Below, in pieces: positions 30,239 to 38,316 of a stretch of 38,397 nt of DNA (position 1 is its first letter; every line of letters starts with the position of its first letter). Location of the stretch: the NCBI GenBank assembly GCA_038144955.1, contig JAYQOT010000019.1, positions 1 through 38,397 of the forward strand, in the 5' to 3' direction. The notes beneath the pieces were generated by a model, which made no database searches, was not told where the DNA came from, and saw only the letters and a program-made list of their open reading frames with translations. The position numbers were made by a program, and so were the translations under genes. The stretch is from Ga0077527 sp038144955. GTDB lineage: Bacteria > Pseudomonadota > Gammaproteobacteria > Burkholderiales > SG8-41.

Positions 30239-31249
30239 ATGATTAACTGGTTTAAATCAGAGTTGGATGTTCTGCTGGCGCAAAAGTCCCAACTGCCTCA
30301 TGCGCTGCTGCTCAAGGGGCCTCGAGGCATAGGCAAACAGGCTTTTGCCCTGGAATTGGCGCGCGGATTGCTGTGCGAAACCCCGGCTGCCGGCGGCGTC
30401 GCCTGTGGCCGCTGCAGCGCCTGTGACTGGTTCGCCTCCGGCAACCATCCTGATTTCCGCCTGCTAGCGCCGGCGGCCGAGACCGATGCCCCGGCGGAAG
30501 CCGAAGAGGGGGCAAAAAAAACCAAGGCAAGTGCGTGGATCAGCATCGAGCAGGTGCGGGATTTGCACGATTTCATCCACGTATCCAGCCATCGCGGGGG
30601 CCGCAAAATCATACTTGTAGCCCCGGCCGAGGCGCTGAATGTCAGTGCCGCCAATGCACTGCTGAAAAATCTCGAGGAGCCACCGCCCCTGACGCATTTC
30701 ATTCTGCTCAGTCATCGCCCACACCTCCTGCCCAGAACCATAGTCAGTCGCTGTCGGCAACTGGGTCTGCGTGAGCCGGACCGGGACGTGGCATTACGCT
30801 GGCTGGGAGAGCAGGGGGTGGAGAATCCGGAAGTGGCGCTGGCGCAATATTCAGGGGCGCCGCTGCTCGCCCTTGAAGCCGGAGAGAACGGTGAATTTTC
30901 CGGACGCCGTGAATTCCTGGGGCATATCGTGTCGCCAGACTTTGATCCGGTGGCGGTGGCCGAACAATATCGCGACCTGCCCCTCGAACGTTTTCTGGGC
31001 TGGTTGCAGAAGTGGACATGTGACATTGCCGAGCAGCGCATGCTGGGCAGGGTGCGCTACAACCCCGACATGACTCGCGAGCTGTCACAGCTGGCGCGGC
31101 GCGTCGAGCCGCTGGCCGCGCTGCGCCTGCAGCGCAAACTGGTGCGCGAGCAGCGCTACGTCCAGCATCCGCTCAATGCACGGCTGTATTTCGAAAGCGT
31201 GTTGTTTGCTTATGCGGCCCTGGTCAATCCACAGCGCGGCGCAAACTGA
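30239..31249 (+). CDS. holB: DNA polymerase III subunit delta prime
   Basis: Delta prime is the stator of the clamp loader. The 336-residue AAA+-like protein has L-L-K-G-P-R-G-I-G-K in the Walker A position (about 24-33) and the zinc module C-G-R-C-S-A-C (57-63) followed by N-H-P-D. Sensor 1 lies in N-A-L-L-K-N-L-E-E-P-P, which is the clamp-loader S-R-C-containing pattern T-I-V-S-R-C. The insert P-A-E-A-E-E-G-A-K-K-T-K (about 85-96) is low-complexity. ATG 30239 lacks a Shine-Dalgarno, and the sequence before it is A/T-rich. tatD follows after two bases. Confidence 0.94.
   Translation: MINWFKSELDVLLAQKSQLPHALLLKGPRGIGKQAFALELARGLLCETPAAGGVACGRCSACDWFASGNHPDFRLLAPAAETDAPAEAEEGAKKTKASAWISIEQVRDLHDFIHVSSHRGGRKIILVAPAEALNVSAANALLKNLEEPPPLTHFILLSHRPHLLPRTIVSRCRQLGLREPDRDVALRWLGEQGVENPEVALAQYSGAPLLALEAGENGEFSGRREFLGHIVSPDFDPVAVAEQYRDLPLERFLGWLQKWTCDIAEQRMLGRVRYNPDMTRELSQLARRVEPLAALRLQRKLVREQRYVQHPLNARLYFESVLFAYAALVNPQRGAN
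31045..31052 (+). other. KOPS-type octamer GGGCAGGG, pointing right
   Basis: A perfect GGGNAGGG on the plus strand within holB, 1.65 kb to the left of the dif-like site and directed toward it. Confidence 0.5.
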
Positions 31250-31251
31250 TC

Positions 31252-32019
31252 GTGCTGGTCGACTCCCACTGTCATCTCGATTTTCCTGAACTTGCCGGAA
31301 ATCTGCCGGCGGTTTTTGCAACCATGCGCGAAAACGGCGTTGTCGCGGCTTTGTGCGTCAGCGTGACGCTGGAAGATTTCCCCAAGGTGCTGGCGCTGGC
31401 CGAGGAGCATGATCACCTGTACGCATCGGTCGGTGTTCATCCTGATTATCCCGATCTGCGCGAACCGACGGCGGCCGAGCTGGTCGAACTCGCACGCCAT
31501 CCCAAGGTGGTTGCGATCGGGGAAACCGGGCTGGATTATTACCGGCTGAGCGGCGACCTTGAGTGGCAGCGTGAGCGCTTCCGGATCCATATCCGGGCAG
31601 CCAGACAGGCCGCAAAACCGCTGATCATTCACACCCGGAGTGCGGCTGCAGATACATTGCGGATTATGGGCGAAGAGCAGGCCGGGGAGGCGGGCGGCGT
31701 GATGCATTGTTTTACCGAAGCCTGGGAGACCGCCAAAGGGGCACTGGACATGGGATTTTACATTTCCTTCTCGGGTATCGTGACCTTCAAGAACGCCAAA
31801 GACCTCAAGGAAGTGGCCCGGCGGGTACCACCCGAGCGGCTGCTGGTGGAAACCGATTCCCCTTATCTGGCGCCGGTGCCATACCGCGGGAAAACCAACC
31901 AGCCTGGCTGGGTCAAGCATGTAGCCGAGGAACTGGCCGCACTGCAAGGACTGCCTTATGCCGAAATGGCCACCCTGACCACGCAAAACTTCAATAAATT
32001 ATTCAAATTAAACATATAG
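31252..32019 (+). CDS. TatD-family metal-dependent hydrolase
   Basis: This 255-residue TIM-barrel hydrolase starts with the metal-binding D-S-H-C-H-L-D (His6, His8). It has the bridging Glu in I-G-E-T-G-L-D-Y-Y (about 86-94), H-T-R-S near 125, H-C-F near 150, and the terminal E-T-D-S-P-Y-L-A-P with the metal Asp. Members (YcfH/TatD) are 3'-5' DNases or D-aminoacyl-tRNA-type hydrolases. The start is GTG 31252, two bases after holB. Many betaproteobacteria carry a small PilZ gene between holB and tatD; it is absent here. Confidence 0.92.
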   Translation: MLVDSHCHLDFPELAGNLPAVFATMRENGVVAALCVSVTLEDFPKVLALAEEHDHLYASVGVHPDYPDLREPTAAELVELARHPKVVAIGETGLDYYRLSGDLEWQRERFRIHIRAARQAAKPLIIHTRSAAADTLRIMGEEQAGEAGGVMHCFTEAWETAKGALDMGFYISFSGIVTFKNAKDLKEVARRVPPERLLVETDSPYLAPVPYRGKTNQPGWVKHVAEELAALQGLPYAEMATLTTQNFNKLFKLNI

Positions 32020-32023
32020 ATAA

Positions 32024-32659
32024 ATGAACATTCGAAAGTTGATTCTCGGGATTTGGCTGACCCTGATTCCTGTCTATGCCTTGGCCGGTGCCTATGAGGA
32101 CATGCTGCAGGCGATCCGGCTGGATGACGAATCCGGGATCGTCGGCTTGCTGCAGAAAGGCATGGATGTGGACACCGTCAGTCCCCAGGGCGAAACCCTG
32201 CTCATGCTGGCGGTCAGGGAAGGCAAACCCAGTGTCGTGAAAACCCTTCTGAACGCCCGTCCCAAGGTCCACGCCCGGAACCCACTGGGTGAATCCGCCC
32301 TGATGCTGGCTGCCATCATGGGCCATACTGAAATTGTTCAATTGCTGCTGCAGGCCGGTGCGCCAGTGAATCATCCGGGCTGGACGCCCTTGATCTATGC
32401 TGCTGCCCGTGACCGTACCGACATTGCCCGTTTGCTGATTGCCAAGGGGGCTGACATCAATGCAGCTGCCGCCAACGGTTTTACGCCGCTGATGATGGCG
32501 GCCCGTGAAGGCAACCTGCAAATCCTGTTGCTGCTGCTCGAACATGGCGCCGACCCAAAGATTGTCACCGATGATGAGGTATCAGCTTTGAAACTGGCCC
32601 GCAGCCGCGGCCACAAGGATGTCGAGTCCGTATTGATCAAGGCTGGGGTGGAGGAATAG
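32024..32659 (+). CDS. Exported ankyrin-repeat protein
   Basis: The 211-residue product has a Sec signal peptide (M-N-I-R-K-L-I-L-G-I-W-L-T-L-I, cleavage after A-L-A-G-A, about residue 22). Roughly five ankyrin repeats follow, shown by G-x-T-L-L-M-L-A-V-R-E-G, S-A-L-M-L-A-A-I-M-G-H, W-T-P-L-I-Y-A-A-A-R and F-T-P-L-M-M-A-A-R-E-G with L-L-x-x-G-A-D caps. It is a periplasmic protein-interaction module without an enzymatic domain, and its partner is unknown. It begins four bases after tatD, and ankyrin genes at the end of holB-tatD clusters occur in betaproteobacteria. It is the last plus-strand gene before the dif-like site. Confidence 0.9.
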   Translation: MNIRKLILGIWLTLIPVYALAGAYEDMLQAIRLDDESGIVGLLQKGMDVDTVSPQGETLLMLAVREGKPSVVKTLLNARPKVHARNPLGESALMLAAIMGHTEIVQLLLQAGAPVNHPGWTPLIYAAARDRTDIARLLIAKGADINAAAANGFTPLMMAAREGNLQILLLLLEHGADPKIVTDDEVSALKLARSRGHKDVESVLIKAGVEE

Positions 32660-32663
32660 CTAC

Positions 32664-32757
32664 AGGCTGGTTTTTGGCTTTTCCTCTCTGGGAAATCCGA
32701 CCTTATGTTCGTATAATGTGTATTATGTCAAATTGTATCGGCGCCCCAAACCAGCCT
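32664..32757. repeat. 10-bp inverted repeat flanking the dif-like site
   Basis: AGGCTGGTTT (32664-32673) and AAACCAGCCT (32748-32757) are exact inverted copies on either side of the dif-like core. Their 74-base spacing is too long for an ordinary terminator hairpin. Confidence 0.7.
32706..32733 (+). other. dif-like XerC/XerD chromosome dimer resolution site
   Basis: The 28 bases read as an 11-base XerC arm TGTTCGTATAA, a 6-base centre TGTGTA and an 11-base XerD arm TTATGTCAAAT. Against the E. coli dif as I recall it (arms GGTGCGCATAA and TTATGTTAAAT, centre TGTATA), the arms match at 8 and 10 of 11 positions and the centre at 5 of 6. The inner bases ATAA/TTAT, where the recombinases cleave, are identical. 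The site is intergenic, lies where convergent gene blocks meet, and is flanked by inward-pointing GGGNAGGG motifs. At such sites XerC and XerD, activated by FtsK at the septum, resolve chromosome dimers. Confidence 0.85.
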
Positions 32758-32779
32758 CAGATGAGGTGACGGCTACAGT

Positions 32780-33235
32780 TTAAGAATTGGTGGAACTGGA
32801 GAGTTTGCAGTGCTCCCCGATCAAGGTGACCATGCGGTCCAGCTCTGCCTCAACCGCGGCCTTTGATTCGGTGTCATAGGGATAACACAGCAACGCCAGA
32901 TCATCGAAGCTGCCGCTGACGCGGGGTTCACTGGCATAGACCAGTTTGCGGCGGACGTTCTGGACTGAGGGTATCTGCATGAAATCCCGTCCATCCTCCC
33001 AGTAGATGGACAGGGTGATGATCTGTGCATCCAGACGCAGCAGGCGCACGATGAACTCGAAGCGCACCGTATGCATGCCCTTGGAGCGCAATTCAACCAG
33101 TTTTTGTGCCGGCAGAGGCGCCCCGGATTTGAGGGCTGTAATTGTTTCCATGTCGCTCACAATGGGGTTATTAAGTGAAACCTTCTCCCTATGGCGAAGT
33201 ATGGTTGGGTCGGTATTCGGGGGCAAATCTAACAT
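32780..33235 (-). CDS. Hypothetical protein, 151 residues
   Basis: The family is not recognised. The protein is soluble and without signal peptide. Visible features are a charged N-terminal part, L-P-A-Q-K-L-V-E-L-R near residue 40, a beta-rich centre (R-F-E-F-I-V-R-L-L-R-L-D-A-Q-I-I-T-L-S-I-Y-W), and a C-terminal helix with E-L-D-R-M-V ending S-S-S-T-N-S. Codon use looks like that of its neighbours. The ATG at 33235 is the longest start. GTG 33160 or ATG 33151 are alternatives, and no start has a good ribosome site. It is the gene nearest the right side of the dif-like site and is transcribed toward it. Confidence 0.6.
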   Translation of the reverse strand: MLDLPPNTDPTILRHREKVSLNNPIVSDMETITALKSGAPLPAQKLVELRSKGMHTVRFEFIVRLLRLDAQIITLSIYWEDGRDFMQIPSVQNVRRKLVYASEPRVSGSFDDLALLCYPYDTESKAAVEAELDRMVTLIGEHCKLSSSTNS

Positions 33236-33268
33236 TTTGATAAGTTTGGGAATAGTGCCCTCAAATTA

Positions 33269-33313
33269 GGGACTTCCGGCGTGAACTGTGTCACAAATTT
33301 ACCGGAAAGTCCC
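33269..33313 (-). terminator. Hairpin after the beta-oxidation operon
   Basis: GGGACTTCCGG and CCGGAAAGTCCC pair with one bulged base around a 22-base loop that contains a second short stem GTGA/TCAC. On the minus strand it follows the thiolase stop by 12 bases. The U-tract is poor (TAATTT), so termination may be partial. Confidence 0.55.
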
Positions 33314-33324
33314 GAATTTCGTGT

Positions 33325-34527
33325 TCAGACCCTTTCGAGAACAACAGCCATCCCCTGCCCGCCACCGATGCACAAAGACACCAGGGCGTATTTGCCGCCA
33401 GTGCGCTGGAGTTGACGGGCGGCAGTCAGTGCGATGCGGGCACCGGAAGCACCCAGCGGATGGCCGACTGCGATCGCCCCGCCATTGGGATTGACGCGCT
33501 GATCGTCGAGAGCCACGCCCAGGCCTTTGAGGCAGGCCAGTACCTGTGCGGCAAAAGCTTCATTGATCTCAATGACGTCCATGTCCTTGACCCCAAGACC
33601 AACGCGCGCCAGCGCTTTCTGTGATGCGGCGACCGGACCGATGCCCATGATGTCGGGGCGTACGCCCATGGCGGCGCTGGCGATGATGCGGGCCAGCGGC
33701 TTGGCTCCGGCTTTTTCGCCTGCAGCGCGTGAACCCACGACCAGCGCAACGGCGCCGTCGTTGACGCCGGAGGCATTGCCTGCGGTGGTCACGCCGCCCT
33801 CGTAGAGTACTTTCATCTTGGCCAGTGCAGCGACATCGGTCCCGGGACGCGGATGTTCATCTTCGGCCACTGGCGGCAGCGGTCCCTTGCGCGTCGGCGG
33901 CAGTTCCACCGCAGCGATTTCACCGTTGAAGAATCCCTCGCCCTTGGCGATGGAATATTTGCGTTGCGAGGCTGCGGCAAAAGTGTCGGCTTCCTCGCGA
34001 TTGATGCCATATTCCTTTGCCAGGTTGTCTGCGGTCTGCGGCATCTGCGGGTCGCCGAACTGTTTGGTCAGCTTCGGATTCGAGAAGCGCGGACCGATGG
34101 TGCTGTCGTACATCTTGATGCCGCGGTCAAATGCGCTTTCCGCGCGGCTCATGACAATAGGAGAACGGCTCATGCTCTCGACGCCGCCAACGATGAATAC
34201 GTCGCCCTCACCCGCGGTGATCGAATGCGCGACATGTGCCAGTGCACCGAGTCCGCTGGCGCAGTTCCTCTGCAGGACAGTGCCGGGGATTTCGATCGGG
34301 AAGCCGGCGGAAAGCCCGGCGTGTCGCGCCACGCAGCGGCTGTCTTCGCCACCTTGGTTGGCACAGCCGACGACGATGTCCTCGACCTGTTCGACCTTGA
34401 ACTTCGATTTCGCCATCACGTTTTTCATGACATCGGCGAGGAGGTCGTCGGGTCGGACCTTGGCCAGCGTGCCGCCGTGGCGGCCGAATGGTGTGCGCAA
34501 TCCTTCATACAGGTAGGCGTCGAGCAT
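33325..34527 (-). CDS. Acetyl-CoA acyltransferase (thiolase), PaaJ/PcaF-like
   Basis: A degradative thiolase of 400 residues: nucleophile Cys89 in N-C-A-S-G-L-G, then N-E-A-F-A near 339, G-H-P-L-G-A-S-G and C-I-G-G-G-Q-G with the second active-site Cys. The stretches R-T-P-F-G-R-x-G-G, V-V-G-C-A-N-Q-G-G-E-D-x-R-x-V-A-R and V-E-S-M-S-R-S-P are the marks of the 3-oxoadipyl-CoA thiolase (PcaF/PaaJ) group, not of the plain fatty-acid FadA type. It is the last gene of the minus-strand operon, 16 bases after the hydroxyacyl-CoA dehydrogenase. The true substrate could be a dicarboxyl- or ring-derived 3-oxoacyl-CoA; this is inference from similarity. Confidence 0.88.
   Translation of the reverse strand: MLDAYLYEGLRTPFGRHGGTLAKVRPDDLLADVMKNVMAKSKFKVEQVEDIVVGCANQGGEDSRCVARHAGLSAGFPIEIPGTVLQRNCASGLGALAHVAHSITAGEGDVFIVGGVESMSRSPIVMSRAESAFDRGIKMYDSTIGPRFSNPKLTKQFGDPQMPQTADNLAKEYGINREEADTFAAASQRKYSIAKGEGFFNGEIAAVELPPTRKGPLPPVAEDEHPRPGTDVAALAKMKVLYEGGVTTAGNASGVNDGAVALVVGSRAAGEKAGAKPLARIIASAAMGVRPDIMGIGPVAASQKALARVGLGVKDMDVIEINEAFAAQVLACLKGLGVALDDQRVNPNGGAIAVGHPLGASGARIALTAARQLQRTGGKYALVSLCIGGGQGMAVVLERV
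33353..33360 (-). other. KOPS-type octamer GGGCAGGG, pointing left
   Basis: CCCTGCCC on the plus strand, that is GGGNAGGG on the minus strand, 0.6 kb to the right of the dif-like site and directed back toward it. Confidence 0.5.
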
Positions 34528-34543
34528 GGTTTTTCCTCTCGGA

Positions 34544-36073
34544 TCAGGGTTCGGGGGTCAATAGCGATACGCCGAGCTTGGCACGGCGGGTCAGCCAGAT
34601 GTTGGGACGGTAGCGCGGATCTGCGTAGATGGCGTTCATGTTGGCAAGCACGCGATGGACGCGTTCCACACCCAGCACATCGGCAAATTTGAACGGGCCA
34701 TTGGGATAATTCAGTCCCAGGGTTACCGCCTTGTCGATGTCCGCGGGCTGGGCGGTGCGGCTCTGCGCAATGGAGCATCCGATATTGACGATCATCGCGA
34801 CGATGCGCTGTGCGATGAAGCCGGGGCTGTCTCGGCATACCGTCACCGGTACGCCATCGGACGCGAGCAAGCCGTGCGCGGCATCGCGCATCGCCGGATC
34901 GGTGATCGGTGTCGGCATGATGGTGCGGCGCTTGACCATCGGGAAAAGGGTGTCGACGGCCACGGTGCGTTTCGGGTCCAGGCCCTCCTCGACTGCGCAA
35001 CTGGTGGCATCCTTGCCGATCGGGGTCACCAGAATCAGCGCCTTCGCCGACGGCTTTGCACCGGATTCAATGGTGGCGCCGAGCTTGGCCAGTAACGCTG
35101 AAAGAACCTCATGGCCGTGGGGTTCGGCTTTGCTGATCCAGACGCTGGCCGGCTTAGCTGTCGGCGCAGGAGGTTCCGGGTGCACCACCGGTTTCATGTC
35201 AGCGTCGTAGTTGTAAAAGCCCTTTTTGCTCTTGCGACCCAAAACACCCGCTTCGTAGCGCGACTGCATGATCAGGTTCGGGCGATAACGCGGTTCCTGG
35301 AAGAACTGGTTATAGATCAATGCGGACGCCGGCTGGGTTACGTCCAGACCGGTCAGTTCCATCAATTCAAACGGACCCATGCGGAAGCCGCCGACATCGC
35401 GCATGACCCGGTCAACGTCGGCGAAAGTCGACACGCCTTCGTACACCAGGTGAGAAGCTTCCAGGGTGAAACCGCGGCCGACCTGGTTGACCAGAAAACC
35501 CGGGGCGTCAGTCAAGCGTACCGGCTCGCGCGTCATGCGCTTGCCGATCACCATCAGCGCCTCGGATACCCAGTTCTCGGTGAGCAGGCCGTCAATGACT
35601 TCGACCAGTTTCATCAGCGGCACTGGATTGAAGAAATGGAAGCCCGCGAAACGCTGCGGAGTCTTCAGCTTGGCGGCGATGGTGGTCACCGACATCGAGG
35701 ACGTGTTTGTTGCCAGGATGCAGTCGGGCCCGACGATGCCTTCCAGTTCCGCAAACAGCACGCGCTTGGCATCGAGGTTCTCGATGATGGCCTCAACAAT
35801 CATGTGACAGTCCTTGAACTCAGCGAGCGACTTGGCCACGCGGATGCGACCGGTGGCGGTATCGGCTTCAGCCTGGGTCATGCTGCCCTTCTCGGCGGCG
35901 CGGGAAAGCATTTTGGCGACGAAATCCCTGGCTTCGTCTGCTGCTCCCTCGCGGGTATCCATCATCAGCACGTTCATGCCGCCTGCCGCGGAAACCTGGA
36001 CGATGCCGCGACCCATGGCACCGGTCCCGATGACGCCGATGCAGAGATCGGCGCGATGGGCGTCAAAAGTCAT
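34544..36073 (-). CDS. 3-hydroxyacyl-CoA dehydrogenase, PaaH/PaaC-like
   Basis: This 509-residue protein has an N-terminal NAD-binding Rossmann domain with G-T-G-A-M-G at 16-21, catalytic His146 (G-F-H-F-F-N-P) and Glu158 (K-L-V-E-V-I), followed by two 3HCDH C-terminal helical domains. The first contains D-A-P-G-F-L-V-N-Q and the second R-D-S-P-G-F-I-A-Q-R. Duplicated C-terminal domains and a length near 500 are typical of PaaH/PaaC-type 3-hydroxyadipyl-CoA dehydrogenases, as against the short 280-residue Hbd type. The ATG at 36073 has AGAAAG upstream. It is flanked in the operon by a crotonase-family gene and the thiolase. Confidence 0.9.
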   Translation of the reverse strand: MTFDAHRADLCIGVIGTGAMGRGIVQVSAAGGMNVLMMDTREGAADEARDFVAKMLSRAAEKGSMTQAEADTATGRIRVAKSLAEFKDCHMIVEAIIENLDAKRVLFAELEGIVGPDCILATNTSSMSVTTIAAKLKTPQRFAGFHFFNPVPLMKLVEVIDGLLTENWVSEALMVIGKRMTREPVRLTDAPGFLVNQVGRGFTLEASHLVYEGVSTFADVDRVMRDVGGFRMGPFELMELTGLDVTQPASALIYNQFFQEPRYRPNLIMQSRYEAGVLGRKSKKGFYNYDADMKPVVHPEPPAPTAKPASVWISKAEPHGHEVLSALLAKLGATIESGAKPSAKALILVTPIGKDATSCAVEEGLDPKRTVAVDTLFPMVKRRTIMPTPITDPAMRDAAHGLLASDGVPVTVCRDSPGFIAQRIVAMIVNIGCSIAQSRTAQPADIDKAVTLGLNYPNGPFKFADVLGVERVHRVLANMNAIYADPRYRPNIWLTRRAKLGVSLLTPEP

Positions 36074-36117
36074 GTTTTCTTTCTGTCCGAATTTGAATGG
36101 ATGGAAAAGGGTATCGG

Positions 36118-36933
<816 letters not shown>

Positions 36934-37117
36934 GGTCATTCCTGTGGGTTCACAATGTAAGAAACGCAGCCCGTCATTTTAACCGATGGCAACCCCGGCT
37001 GTACGCTTCCAGGAGTGATTTGCCAGTGCACTCACCCACTGGACTGAGTCCTTCAGCGGCCTCCCGTTCCGACGGCAAGGCATGGATGGCCGGCACCCAT
37101 GACTTGTCCGCGGAGGT

Positions 37118-38305
37118 TCAGTCGCCGGGCATGCCGTTGCGCAGGAGATCCCGCGCAATGAACCAGCGGTGCACCTCGCTCGGCCCTTCGAATATGCGCA
37201 GCACCCGGCAGGCGCGGTAGATGTATTCGATCGGCAATTCCTTGGCGACTCCCATGCCGCCCAGCAATTGCACTGCGCGGTCGGCAATGCGGCCGATCAT
37301 TTCGCTGCCCTGCAGCTTGACCATCGCTGCTTCACGGCGCCAGTTGGTGTCCCCCTGGTCCATCTTCCAGGCCAGCCGCCAGGTGATCCAGCGAACCATT
37401 TCCATTTCCTGCCAGCTGTCGGCCAGCCACCACTGCACCTGCTGGCGCTCAGCCAGCAAGGCGCCGAATGTTTTGCGCTCGTTGGCCTGCTTGAGCATGT
37501 AATCCATGCAGCGTCGGGCGTAGCCGAGTGCACGGCAGGCGATTTCCATGCGGCGCACGCCGAGCCGGTTCTGCATCGGCGCGAATCCCTGCCCCACTTC
37601 ACCCAGCACCTGGTCGTCGGAGAGTTCGACGTTGTCGAAAAACACAGCGTACGGTGAATGCTCGCCCATGGTGTTGAAAACGGAAGGAATCGACAGGCCC
37701 TTGGTGCCCTTGTCCACCAGGAATGCGGTCATGCCGCCGCGCGAGCCCTTGGCCGGATCCGTCACCGCCATTGCGATCAGGAAATCGGCGTGACGCGCAT
37801 GACTGATCCAGATTTTCTGGCCGTTGAGTACCCATTTGCCGTTCTTGTATTCGGCGCGTGTCTTCATGCCCGCCGGGTCGGAACCGGCGCCGGGTTCGGA
37901 AATGGCGATTGCGCTTTTCTTTTCCCCGTTGGCATAGGGCAGCAGGTACTTCTGGATCTGGCTACCCTTGCACGTCTCACGCAGCATCCACAGGTTGGGG
38001 CTGTCCGGCGGCAGCACGTAGGGCACGATGCTGGTTTTGAGTTCCTCGATGACGACGGCCTTGGCCAGCATGCCGAGATTCTGTCCGCCAAACTCTTCCG
38101 GTGCATCGATGCCGTAAAGACCGATGGCCTTGGCCTTGCGGTGGAGTTCCTTTTCGACGTCGGGATCAATCAGTGGCGCATCGGTCAGTCCGCGCTCGGC
38201 TTCGCGCTTGATGACGTCGCGTTCCAGCGGCAGCAGTTCTTCGCGCACGAAGCGGGCGACGGTGTCGCGCAGCATGCGCAGTTCTTCGGGTAGTGTGAAA
38301 TCCAT
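37118..38305 (-). CDS. Acyl-CoA dehydrogenase family protein
   Basis: This is a 395-residue FAD flavoprotein. N-terminal helical domain; the middle domain has I-S-E-P-G-A-G-S-D (about 134-142) and K-I-W-I-S-H-A for flavin and substrate binding; the C-terminal helical domain has R-K-T-F-G and Q-L-L-G-G-M-G. The catalytic base is Glu373 in I-F-E-G-P-S-E-V-H, with I-A-R-D-L-L at the end. It would introduce the 2,3-double bond into an acyl-CoA and pass electrons to ETF. The signature V-H-R-W-F-I-A-R is that of the larger acyl-CoA dehydrogenases related to ACAD10/11. It starts 11 bases after an acyl-CoA synthetase gene. Confidence 0.92.
   Translation of the reverse strand: MDFTLPEELRMLRDTVARFVREELLPLERDVIKREAERGLTDAPLIDPDVEKELHRKAKAIGLYGIDAPEEFGGQNLGMLAKAVVIEELKTSIVPYVLPPDSPNLWMLRETCKGSQIQKYLLPYANGEKKSAIAISEPGAGSDPAGMKTRAEYKNGKWVLNGQKIWISHARHADFLIAMAVTDPAKGSRGGMTAFLVDKGTKGLSIPSVFNTMGEHSPYAVFFDNVELSDDQVLGEVGQGFAPMQNRLGVRRMEIACRALGYARRCMDYMLKQANERKTFGALLAERQQVQWWLADSWQEMEMVRWITWRLAWKMDQGDTNWRREAAMVKLQGSEMIGRIADRAVQLLGGMGVAKELPIEYIYRACRVLRIFEGPSEVHRWFIARDLLRNGMPGD
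37587..37594 (-). other. KOPS-type octamer GGGCAGGG, pointing left
   Basis: CCCTGCCC on the plus strand inside the acyl-CoA dehydrogenase gene; on the minus strand it is GGGNAGGG directed toward the dif-like site. Confidence 0.45.
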
Positions 38306-38316
38306 GTTTTTCTCCG

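Noticed and set aside
32705..32725. Resemblance to loxP (TTCGTATAATGTGTAT)
   Set aside because: The similarity stops after the first part and loxP would need 13-bp arms with an 8-bp centre. The 11-6-11 match to dif is longer and fits the location.
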